This document shows, in pieces, positions 44,880 to 54,483 of a DNA stretch of 60,520 nt. Numbering within the stretch: the stretch's first letter is position 1; the number at the start of each line of letters is the position of its first letter. Position numbers and translations under genes: made by a program. The notes beneath the pieces are model-generated. The model had not been told where the DNA came from. It searched no databases and worked only from the letters and a program-made list of their open reading frames with translations. The DNA is from Prorocentrum cordatum (lineage: Eukaryota; Sar; Dinophyceae; Prorocentrales; Prorocentraceae), in NCBI GenBank assembly GCA_963575745.1, contig CAUYUJ010012670.1, forward strand, positions 328,465 through 388,984. Reading direction: 5' to 3'.

Positions 44880-45470
44880 AACACAAATCCTCCCCGACTC
44901 TTGCTTTTTCCCCTGTAGAAACCTCCCCAACTCCCAAATCCTCCCCAACTCTTGCCTTTCCGCTGTAGAACCCCCTCCTATCCACAACTCCTTCTCGGCT
45001 CCCGCCGTTTCCTCTGTAGAATCCCCCCCCAGCTCCCAAATCCCCCAAACTCAGTTTCTCTTCGGCTGAACCCTCCCCGAACCCCAAATCCTCCACAACT
45101 CATGCTCTTTCCTCTGTAAGATCCTCCTCAATTCCTAAATCCTACCAACTCCTGGTTTCTCCTCTGTACCATCCCCCCCAACTCCCAAATTTGTCCCAAC
45201 TCCGGCTTGCTCCTCTGTAGAATCCCCCGACTCCAAAATCCTTCTGAACTGTCGCTGCTACCCACCCGAATCCTCCACAATTCCAAAACCCTCCTCTCCA
45301 AGTCTCGCTTCTTCCTGTTGTGGAATCCTCCCCAAGCCCCATGTCAGCTCCAACTCTTGCTTCTTCCAAGAAGAATTCTCCCCAATTCACAAATCTTCCC
45401 CAATTCGTGCTGTTTCCTCTGTCGAATCTTCCCCAATTCCCAAATCCTCCCCATATCCTGCTTTTTCCTG
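44880..45470. repeat. 50-bp minisatellite, about 11 copies
   Basis: CTGTAGAATCC-like marks recur about every 50 bp (near 44913, 44962, 45013, 45064, 45113, 45163, 45214 and onward), each followed by TCCCCAACTCCCAAATCCTC and CAACTCTTGCTTTTTCC. The minus strand reads in 50-bp cycles as GVGEVSTGEKARVGEDL-like peptides, which I treat as non-coding. Confidence 0.88.
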
Positions 45471-45559
45471 TTCCCCCACATCCAAAGTTGGGCTCTTGTT
45501 CTCTCTGGACACCACGGGCAGGAACAGGAACACACCCTCCGTTCTCACCCACACGCTCA

Positions 45560-45807
45560 TATCATCATCATCGTCAGCAGCAGCATCACCAGCATCGTAA
45601 TCAGCACCAGCATCAGCATCAGCATCATCATCATCAGTATCAACGTCCTCGCCATCAGTATCAGCATCATCTTCATCACCACCATCATACTCATCAGTAT
45701 CATCATCGCCGCACCATCATCACTTACACACTCGCACACACTCCCATTATCCAACTGCTATTCATCACTACCCTAACTCACTCACTCACTCACTCACTCA
45801 CTCACAA
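45560..45807. repeat. ATC/ATCAGC tract and ACTC tetranucleotide run
   Basis: Imperfect CATCAG and CATCAT units run from 45560 to 45715. About seven perfect ACTC units lie at 45777-45806. Confidence 0.9.
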
Positions 45808-46194
45808 CTAACATGGTTCCCTTTGCTCCCCCTCCGTTTCCTCAGGATGCCCTATGTTCCCGAGGTTCCCGTTTGCTTCCTGTGACAAGGTAAAGCCTGT
45901 GACTTTCGAAGTTTGTGCATCCCCTGTTGTCTCCCTCTGCTTTCCTCAGGTGCCCTTTGCTTGTTTATTTCGTTGACGTTCGATCCCTATGTTGCCATCT
46001 GGTTGTTCCGCGCGAAGTAAGACCGAATGAATAAGAAGAGTACAAGGTGCGCATGTTTCTCTATGTCCCCCGTCGTCATCGGCTCTGTTCTTCCATTTCC
46101 CTGCGGCTCCGCACATGTCATCTGCTTCCTGTTCCATATTAATCACGTAGTTCCCCTGCATGTGCACGGCACATTTCTACCCATGCGCTCGCGA

Positions 46195-46312
46195 CCGCTG
46201 GCGATGAACACGCGCGCAACTCTGCGCCCCCATATGCCCTCCGTTGTTCTGGTTTCCCCATGGCGATGAACACGCGCGCAACTTTGTGCCCCCATACGTC
46301 TTCCGTGTCCTT
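46195..46312. repeat. 63-bp direct duplication
   Basis: GCGATGAACACGCGCGCAAC, then TxTGxGCCCCCATAxG, occurs at 46200 and again 63 bp later. The region 45830-47220 is otherwise made of loose TTCCC and TATGTT motifs and holds no gene I can support. Confidence 0.85.
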
Positions 46313-47468
46313 GTGTTCACATGCGATCATATGACGCACGCTGTTTCCCTTGGATTCCCTCCGAGAAGGCAGCAGTGGTAACCTCCGAATTTTCGTGGCA
46401 TCCTTCGATGCCTTCAGTTCCCCATCTTCCCCAGGGACGCCACATGGGAAGTTTGACGAAGCAATGTCTGGAGGTGGTTGTTTCATGTGCTTCCTGAGTT
46501 TGCCTGTGCTGCCCCCTGCGTTGTTCAGTCTCGCTTTGTTCTGTTCTGGTCTCCCCTATTGAGCTCTGCCGGTTAGCATTTCCCTCATGGCCCCCCTCCT
46601 CGTTCCCCGCATTTTGCCCCCATGGTTCCCCATGCCCCCGCGCGCGCGGGCGCTCTTCCCCAGCGTTCCCACTGTTCCTCGATGCCACCGCCACCCCCCT
46701 CCTGCACACGAATTACTCCCAAAACAGGAGACACGAATTTCCGGACATTGATTTTAGCATTCCAGCCTCCATGTTTCTCTATGTTTCTTTAGGTGCCCAT
46801 CCGTTTCGGAACGCGTTCCCCCGCGCCCGCTCGCGCCGCCCAATCGCCCTGAGCCCCCCTTCCGCATAGAGAAGGTCTGACCTGCAGAGGCTGACTTCCC
46901 CGATTATTAAGTTTGTCGATGTATCCTTATGTTTCGTTGCGTCCTTCTGTCATGGCTGTCTTTCCTATGTTAGCCAATGTTTCCGCATGATTGCCTACGC
47001 ATGGTTCCTTATGTTGGTACACGATTCCTGTTGTTTGTCGTTGTTCCCTCGAACCCCCTGACGTCAGCGCCAACCCCCTATATCTCTTCGTTGTTCAATG
47101 TTTATAATGCTGTCCATGATATGTTGTGCATCCCTGTGTTCCATCACGTCTGTCTGTGTGTCCTTATGTTTGCGTATCGTTCCATAATTTTGTCTCTGTT
47201 TCTCGCTGCATGGAAAAATCAGAAATGATGATCGGGACTCGATGCTATCTCGAGCCCCTGATGAGCTATGGCGGAACCCCCCGCTCCACACAGCCCAGGC
47301 CTCTCTTGGGCCACGCACCAAGGGCCTCTTTGGGCATCTCCTGCACGCCAGGGCCCGCCTGGCCCTGGCTTCACACTGAGAGCCTCGGGAGGGGCCGCAC
47401 TCTTACTCACATGCGCACGCCCCCGCGGCGCCTCGTCCGAGGCGGCGGACAGCTCCTTGCCATGGGCC

Positions 47469-47880
47469 TCAAGCTCGCCCTTGATCTGGCCCGCCTCCGT
47501 CTCGAGCCCAGACGTGGCTCGCGTCTGGCAACGGGGCGAACCTCGGCTGCTGGTGCTTCCACTCGCACGCACACGGAGCCTGGCTCATCTTGTCGAGCAT
47601 GATTGGATGATTCGCATTATTCACCTTCGCTTTCCCGCTTGCGACCGGGGCGCTGTTGCCCTCCTCGCATATCTTCATCGGCTTGTCCGTGTACTTCGCC
47701 CCGGGTGGCCCCATCAGCTTCCGGCAGCAATACCCGCGCGCAACGCCGCCCAAGAACACCACAACCATGACCAGTGTCATGATATGCCCCGTGCACTCGT
47801 AGATCGTGCCCTGGATCGCCGCTGCCACCAGGTCTGTGGTGTGGCCCTCGGCCCGTAGCTCTCCACTGCGCACGTCGACG
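47469..47880 (-). pseudogene. Copia tail with predicted membrane segment
   Basis: In the frame just after the RNase H frameshift, the sequence TIYECTGHIMTLVMVVVFLG followed by GVARGYCC gives a stretch of about 16 hydrophobic residues flanked by charged or Cys residues. It lies in the same strand and position as a C-terminal extension of Pol. A further 80 residues follow (MGPPGAKYTDKPMKICEEG and on). I do not recognise a family. It might be an element-encoded membrane tail or a chance frame. Confidence 0.4.
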
Positions 47881-48682
47881 CCGTCGCACTCTCCGCGGCC
47901 CCCTGCGCCAGCAAGGTGGCCAACAGGCCTCTCCTTGCCCAGCTCCTGCTCGTCGCCACCGAGCACGCCTCCAGCTCCTTGTGCTTGTCCATCTCACTGC
48001 AATCGACGATGCCCGCCAGTCCTCGCAGGCACTCGAACCGCGCCACTGGATGGGCCTTCGCGCCCAGGTCGGCTACATTATTCTCACCACTCTCCTTCTT
48101 CACGATGAGACCGCGCACCTTCCGCTCCTGTTGGACCCACAACGCCCCGACGTCTAAGTGCTTCACCTTGCCAAAGCCTTCTCTGTTGATCATCGCCTTC
48201 GCCGCGCTGCTGTCGACCCCCAGCTCCCAGGTCACTTTGTAGCCCAGCCACCTCAGCGCGTCCTTGACCAGCCTGCCGCCCATCACCACCGAGGCCGCTC
48301 TGTAGAACTCCGACTCTCCAGATGATGTTGTCTGGACTCCCTGCCTCCTCGCGAACGCCGCGAAGTGCACCCCGTCCAGCTTCGTGACACCGCGGGCCAT
48401 CGCCCTCCGCGTCTCCTTGCACGCAGCGAAACCTGTGTCCGTGAACATATGCAACTTCACCTCGCCTGGCTTGCTCGCCGCCGGCCCTTTGAGCAGCGCG
48501 CCGTACGTCTTGGCCCCCCTCTGGTACCTCGCGAGCTTCACCAAGCGGTCCCTGTCGAACTCCGTCGGCTTGCTCAAGTTCCGCGCCAGCAACTGCACGC
48601 CCCTCTGGATGTCTGCCCTGTCGGGGGAATTATAAAGATAGATCCCAACACCCGTGCGGAACTCCGCCTTCTCCACGTCATC
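47777..48682 (-). pseudogene. Copia connection segment and RNase H (normal motif order)
   Basis: The 299-codon ORF starts with the Copia connection pattern FRTGVGIYLYNSPDRADIQR and ARYQRGAKTYG. It then shows RNase H motifs in the ordinary order: FTDTGFAACKETRR (first Asp), SSGESEFYRAA (Glu), LGVDSSAAKAM (second Asp), KHLDVGALWVQQ, then NNVADLGAK (last Asp). RNase H removes the RNA strand of the cDNA hybrid. After CAVESYG the frame shifts near 47880. The domain is useful as an internal contrast with the permuted RNase H of the two LINEs on the right. Confidence 0.85.
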
Positions 48683-48685
48683 CTA

Positions 48686-50085
48686 GTCGGGGGTCCAGGT
48701 CGGGCCCTCCTCCGTCAAGCTCGGCACCTTCGCGGGCTTCGCCTTCTACATGCCCACCACGAGGATCAGGTCCTCGATGTGCTCGACGTTCGGCCCGAGC
48801 ATCACGTCGCCGTCCACGAGCCTCAACCTGCCCCGCTCCAAGTGAAAGTAGCGCCCCTGCCCGATGACGCCCGTCGCCCTCAGACCGAACATCCCCCTCA
48901 GCCTCTCGATGATCCCGCCCAGGTCCCAGATCTGTCCTTCGCCGTGGAGATCGCCCATGTGCACCTCGATCCGGATATCTTTCTCCTTGCGGCGGTAGAA
49001 CTGCGGCTGGCACTCGCACCTCTCGAAGCCCTCGCCCTCGAGCGTCTTGGCCGCCTTGTCTACCCACCCAGCGCCTGCCACACGCTGTCCAGGTAGCATC
49101 TTGTCCAAAGCCCAGACGATGTCGGTAAATCCCCCCATCGCAGCCAGGATCGCCAGGCACTGTGGCGGCGGCTCCACGCAAACCTTCTCCGTCTGGCCCG
49201 CCTGGCAACATGCCTCCACGCGATCCGCGATGAAGGTCCCGTGGCTCTCTTCCTTGACGCTGACGAAGTCCACCAGTCTGCTTGTCTGCGCTGATGAGCT
49301 CGCCGCGAACGCGTCGCCCTCTGATCCATCCACTTGAAGTCCTGGGCCACGCACCTTCACTTGCAGACACCTCCGCGCATCTTCGGCCCCCAGCGCGCCT
49401 CGATCATCTTGAACAACCCGCTCTCGCTCCACGGGATGTCTCCGCGGGCGCCGCAGCGCGCCAGCACTTCCCACGCGCCCCGCCCCCCTTTGAGCCCCAC
49501 CGCGGGCTCCAGACCGCAAGTCGCCATGTAGGACGCCGTGCCCACTTTGTCCAGGATGCTGTTGTCGATAAAATCATGCAGAGAGATTGCGTCAACATGC
49601 CTTGCGCGCATCCCAGGTAAGCCGAATTCCTCGCCGTCCGCGGGTCTAACCTGGCCCCGCGGGGTCATCGGCGCGCCCTTCTCCATCGCGCTCTCCTCCT
49701 GAGGTCCGGCGGCCGCCGCTGGTTCCCCTCCAGGTCCTGCCGGTGCCCATGGCGGTGCTGCTGCGCTTCTTGCTGCCGCATGCGCCCCCTGGTTGGGCGC
49801 CCCCTGCCGCGGCGCCGCTGGCGCTGCAGCTACTTCTGCCTCTGCCTTCGCCTTCTGCTCCGCTGCCGTCAGGACGATCGTAGGTAGAGGTCGCTGCATC
49901 ATGGGCAGCAGCTCGCACGACTCGGCGCTCCGCGCCTCCCAGGGCAGTGCCTCCACAACCTTCGTCAGCTTCGCGTCAGCCCGCAACGCTGGCTCCAGCC
50001 TCCCGCAGGTCCTCGCACGATGCCACCCCGCAGGCATCAGGAATAAGTGATCGTCGCTCTCCTTGCGCTTCCCCTTCCAGATGCC
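48686..50085 (-). pseudogene. Copia linker and reverse transcriptase
   Basis: Frame 49357-50037 (MPAGWHRARTCGRLEP...) is the Ala/Pro-rich linker. RT proper lies in frame 48746-49519 after a frameshift near 49360. It contains GTFIADRVEACCQAGQTEKV (motif A region), VCVEPPPQC, WALDKMLPGQ and, at the catalytic box, VEVHMGDLHGEG in the order expected for Copia RT. In IEVHMGDLHG the first Asp of the usual D-D pair is Gly (codon 48953-48955), so catalysis should be lost. TAGs at 48746-48748 and 48683-48685 join it in frame to the RNase H part. Confidence 0.75.
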
Positions 50086-51878
50086 CTACACGAAGCTCGA
50101 CTCGCCCTCGCGCTTGAGCGACGTCGCTGTGATCTGCCTCGCGCGGGGGGTCGGCACCTTGAGAGCACCGTCTCCGCGAAGGGGAGAACATCGCCGTTGT
50201 AGGTCACTCCGAATGTTCCCTGATGAGATGCCCTCCTATCGGCCCGCGGTCTGTACGTAGAGGTTGCCGGGCTAACGTATCGCGCAAGCCAGCACCAGAT
50301 CGGCGCGCCCGCTGTGATCTCCATGCCGCAGCGCTTCCCCAAGTCGGACATGTACGTCCTCACCTTCGCCTGAAACCATATGATCGGAGCCTCGATCGCG
50401 CCCATGCTCTGACTGTCCTTCAGGTTCCCACGCTTCTCCTCCAGCTGAATGCTCTTGCTCACCTTCTTGCGCACCTCCTCCACCGCGGCCAGGATCGTCG
50501 GCTCGCCGTCCGTCTTGATGTCCGCCGCGGCGAGATGCATGCCCTCGAGGAAGCTGCTCACGCTGGCCACCGCGTAGTCTGTGACCGCCATGGTCGGCAT
50601 CGAAGCCGCGACGAACATCAGCGCAACCCCGTCTGCCATCACGAGCGTCGTCGCGAAGATATGCGCCGCTGGCGGGCCTTCGCTCCCGATCTCCGCCCAG
50701 TCGCCGTTGGTGTTCAGGTAACAGAAGTCCAGGGTGATCTGCGCCTCCCCCGTGTCCTTCTGGTCGAAGGTGAGCGTCTTGCGAGCCTTGGTCGTCTCTT
50801 TCCCTCTCACGCAGGCCTCGCACCATGGAGCTCTCGTGAGATGCAGAAGTTCGCGCGCCGCTCGCTCCGCCTCCGCCGGCGCAGCTGGCCCAGCGACTTC
50901 GAGCGGCGCGATCGAGAGCCCCCCCTGCACGGACACCTCGCGCCTGCGCTCCAGCTCCTTCATCCGCGCGCGGTGCGCCGTGAGCCTCCGCTCAGCGTCG
51001 CTAAGCCTCGTCCGCAAATCGTCCTTTCTGCCGTAGATCGGCTGCCACAATTCCTCGAGCCTGGCCCGCAGGTCCTCCACGCGGCTGTCTAGGTGCAGGA
51101 CGATCTCCCGCCCCTCACGCAGCACTGCGGGTTGCCGAGCTACACGTTCCAACCCTTCTCCTGCCGGTGGCAACTCGGGTCCGAGACGCGCCGCTGCAGC
51201 TGCCGGCGTCGCCGGCGCTGCTGCCGCCACGCCTCCACTGCCAGAGGCCCCAGGCGACTGCACGAGCTCCTCCTGCTGCTCGTTCGCGCTCACGCTGGCT
51301 GCGAACTCCTTCGCCTCCGTCGTCGCCCTGAAGGTCCTCGCGTTGAAGCCCAGGGTGTTGTTCTTCCTGGTGAGCGGGATGCCCCTGGTGAGGTCGCCTC
51401 CTGGGCACATGCACACTCCCGTCTTTGCGCCCAGCCAGAACTCCGCACCCATGTCCATCTCTTCGAGCAGCGAGAGGATCGGCGTTGATACCGTGTGGCC
51501 CAGCCTGAAGCCTGCCTTCAGCAGCTTCGTCTGCTCGTTGTCGTCGTCGACGGCCATCGGCGCCGTCGCGACGGCGCCCATCGTGATCTCCTGCCTCTGC
51601 GCGCCCAGCAGTCCCAGCCCAGTATCCGCCACCTGCTTGCAGCCCTCGCCGAACGCGATCGGGCCGACGTGGCAATCGCTCGCCGTGTCCAGCGCGATGA
51701 AGGTGGCCCCGTCTAGGCCCATGCCACGGAACTCTGCGTCGCTGTCCTCGGCCTTCATCGCCATGCAATAGAGCTGGTCATCGTCGCAGATCTCGCGCTC
51801 GAAGTCCGCGCCCTCTTCCTCGGCAACCGTCTTCGGATCCGCACTCCCCTGCTCGACCGCCGCATTCCCTTCGGTCTT
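50037..51878 (-). pseudogene. Copia protease and integrase
   Basis: The 575-codon ORF starting at 51764 has ALDTASDCHVGP near residue 27, matching the Copia retropepsin active site (D-T/S-A/G). Around residue 325 is HLTRAPWCEACVRGK, the His/Cys pre-integrase finger (a shortened H...C-x2-C). It is followed by integrase core Asp residues in ITLDFCYLNT and IKTDGEPTI and by a Glu candidate in MGAIEAPIIWF. A coiled, charged region (about residues 220-290) lies between protease and finger. After AGAPIWCWLARY the frame is lost by two indels (50200-50275) and resumes in other frames, so the last 70 residues of this ORF are out of frame. The integrase would join cDNA to the chromosome. Confidence 0.8.
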
Positions 51879-52200
51879 CTAGTCGGCAAGACGCTTCCTG
51901 CAGTCTGCCTTCTCGTGGCCGGGCTTGTGGCAGAAGTCGCACTTGCCTGTGAAAGTGGCGCTGTCCTTGCCCTTGCCTTTGCCGTCTTTGCCAAAGCTCT
52001 CGCCTGTTCCTTTGCCGCCACCCCCCTGCTCCCCCTTGTCACGCCAGTAGCAGCCCCACGCTGCGAGGCTCGGCCTGTTGCAGAGCTGGCACTTGTCTTC
52101 GCCGCCCTGCTCCCCTCTACGCCCGAGACACGCAGAGCAGCGAATGTCCCCGGCGCCACGGGGACCTGCCGCCTGAAGAACCACACCGTCAGATCTCCAC
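51879..52200 (-). pseudogene. Copia Gag C-terminal part with zinc knuckle
   Basis: The frame contains CDFCHKPGHEKADC, a perfect Cys-x2-Cys-x4-His-x4-Cys knuckle, nine codons before a TAG at 51879-51881. It is preceded by a Gly/Lys-rich linker and by CSAC and CQLC pairs, which could form another finger. Gag packages the element RNA. The same frame continues past the TAG for 38 codons to the Met of the protease ORF, so the amber codon sits exactly at the Gag/Pol boundary. Upstream of about 52200 the resemblance fades. Confidence 0.75.
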
Positions 52201-52639
52201 GCGCGCGCGTCGCCCCCCCAGAATTTCCCTCGTCTACGGGAGGGAATCGCGCAACGGCAAACATCGCGAATGAACGGATACCCAACGCCGAGACAGAGAC
52301 GCACTAAGATCCGGAATAGCAGCAGATCCAGAGATGACCGGCGCAAGACGAAGAATAAGCAAACGTCGCGCAGACTTTGCGACCACCAGTCACGACCCCC
52401 ACCACTTCCTCGCGAAAACACCATTTGCTCACCTCTTCCCCTTCAATCCCAATCTAACCTCCTCCAGCTCCACCTCGGTCGTCGGCCCACCTTCACGTTC
52501 CCCCGCCCCCCTCCATCCCGACGTCGCCCCCCCTTATCGCGCCCCCCTCGCATCATTTTACGTGACCACACGCTAAAACAATTTCAAAACCACACAAACC
52601 ATCCACATGCCTCGGGTTGAAAACCAGAGCCGCGCTGAG

Positions 52640-52950
52640 ATTTCAATTGCAAGGCAGACGCGCCCGCCCGCGATCACAGCCGCCGAGGCGACGACTGCGA
52701 CTGCCGCGTCGACAGCGACGAGGACAACGCAAACAAACGAACGACGACAACGATAGCGCCGACGGCAACCGACGGCTCGCGACCTCCGAATAACAAACTG
52801 CACCCCCGACGACGACGACAACGACGCAAGCCGCACCAATCAGATCCAACCCGCGCCTCGAGTTCACTGCCGAAGACAATCCTTGATTCCACGTCCACGG
52901 CAAACGCGCCCGTCCGCGAGTGGAGCGTCGACAACGACAGCGACGACGAC
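52640..52950. repeat. Left copy of a roughly 310-bp dispersed repeat
   Basis: GATTTCAATTGCAAGGCAGACGCGCCCGC, split here as GATTTCAATT and CAGACGCGCCCGC, then a GACGACGACGACAACGACGC block and ACGCGCCCG(T/C)CCGCGAG, are matched in the same order at 54090-54400. GAC-rich triplets separate the marks. Confidence 0.8.
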
Positions 52951-52974
52951 GACAACGAGGACGGAAGCTACAGC

Positions 52975-53011
52975 ATAAACAACAACAACTACTACTACAA
53001 CAACAACAAAG

Positions 53012-53048
<37 letters not shown>
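52975..53048. repeat. AAC/ACA triplet array
   Basis: Runs of AACAAC and TACTAC end in a pure (AAC) stretch from about 53015 to 53047. Confidence 0.95.
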
Positions 53049-53049
<1 letters not shown>

Positions 53050-53284
53050 CACTTTACCCGAACGCTCAGTGTTCTCACCAGTGCCAGGGTTTTCATGCGA
53101 CGCCAGCCAATACCCCCACTTTGTGGGGGGGCAGTGCAAGCACTACCAAATATCCACACGACTCTTCGCCACCACCCACACCCAGCTTCCCGCCCTATGA
53201 CGTTCGGACACTTCACTTCGTGGCCTGCGGACGACCGTGGCTACTACACTGGCGTGGAGTACACACCCACAGAAGTTGTTAGGA

Positions 53285-53715
53285 CAGCGCGCGCGGGTAG
53301 AAATTTTGAAAAGTCGTGCAGGTGTTTTTCGAGGACCTACGGTGCGATTCGTGTGATTTTATGATGCGCGGTGCTAAAATTCTTAAGAACCCAATGGTTT
53401 TTGGAGATTTCGGCGTGCGCGCGCGAAGAAAAAACGAATGTGTCCCGCATGGTATTATTTGACAGGGATGATGGCCCTGGCAGGTGCGCAACCGTTGTCG
53501 CAGAAGTTCGAAAAAGTTGCTCGCAAAAGCCCGTTTGACAGAAATGTTTAAAAAGTGTTGGGTTTCCTACGAATCCGCAAGAGCGCGCGGGATGAGATTT
53601 TGACATTTTTTTGTTGAAAAACCATTGGTTTTTTGATGTTTTTATGTTAAAATCGCTCCGAACACTAAGCTTTTGGAAGGATTTCGTCTTGCGCGCGCGA
53701 ATGTCCACTTTACCT
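53285..53715. repeat. AT-rich roughly 280-300-bp duplicated unit
   Basis: GCGCGCGGGTAGAAATTTTGA at 53289 is echoed by GCGCGCGGGATGAGATTTTGA at 53595. CTAAAATTCTTAAGAAC ending in CGTGCGCGCGCGAA is echoed by TTAAAATCGCTCCGAAC ending in TTGCGCGCGCGAA about 270 bp later. From 53715 to 53940 nothing is recognised. Confidence 0.7.
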
Positions 53716-54089
53716 TATTTTTTGCAAGGGATTCTTGAAATTTGATTATATTAGAACAAGAAATGTCATTTTATAGTGTTTTTTGCAAGGGAAAACGGAT
53801 TACAACAAAACAACCGGATCTGGACCCCATCCACTTTTCTGAAGCTTTCGCGAAAAAATGATGAAAATGTAGCTGCGGCCTAGGCGCGGCGGGGGGGCCG
53901 TGCACCAGGGGTCCCAACAATAATTATTCTTTAGAATTAATAATGTTCAACAACAACGACTACAACGAGGACAACAAGAACAAACGACTATTGGCGACCA
54001 AGGGAAAGCGAGCGAACATCGACAACAAACCACGCGCAATCCGACAACATCTTGCCGTCGCCGCGCCTCGGGACGACAACCGGGACCGC

Positions 54090-54400
54090 CCCGATATTTC
54101 GATTTCAACGCAGACGCGCCCGCTCGCGAATACAGCCGACGACGCGACGGCGACGGCGGCGACGTCGACGACGAAAAAGACAAAGCGAACAACCGACAGC
54201 CACAACAACAAACGCAACGTCGACAACCGACGAGTCGCGCCCCACGGAAAACATACGACCATCGACGACGACGACGACGACGCAAGCCGCCCCAATTCGT
54301 TCACACCATCGTGCTCTACGAAAAACAATCAATGATTTCACGCCCCCCGCGAACGCGCCCGCCCGCGAGGAAGACGCTGACAACAACAGCGACCCGCCCG
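54090..54400. repeat. Right copy of the 52.6-kb dispersed repeat
   Basis: Same order of marks as 52640-52950, with a longer GACGACGACGACGACGACGC run and, at its end, a tandem CCCGCCCGCGAGGAAG. Copies are diverged at many sites but clearly homologous. Confidence 0.8.
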
Positions 54401-54483
54401 CGAGGAAGCCGCTTCGGTTTTCATCCAAAGTCGGTTTCCCCAAATGTTTTGATAGTAATACTGCAGCTACGGACCTGAGAATT

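Larger units (their letters stand above)
47469..52200 (-). mobile_element. Degenerate Ty1/Copia-type LTR retrotransposon body
   Basis: Read right to left, the minus strand gives a zinc-knuckle Gag end, retropepsin, integrase, Copia-type RT and RNase H, the defining Copia order (integrase before RT). A tail with a membrane-like segment follows. The reading frame is broken by at least four frameshifts (near 50200-50275 twice, 49360-49380 and 47880) and four in-frame TAGs (51879, 50086, 48746 and 48683). I see no LTR pair. Gag is cut short near 52200, so the copy is 5'-truncated or too diverged. Confidence 0.85.

Noticed and set aside
46000-53500. LTRs flanking the Copia body
   Set aside because: I compared the sequence left of 47.5 kb with that right of 52.2 kb by eye and saw no convincing direct repeat. 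A dot plot would settle it.
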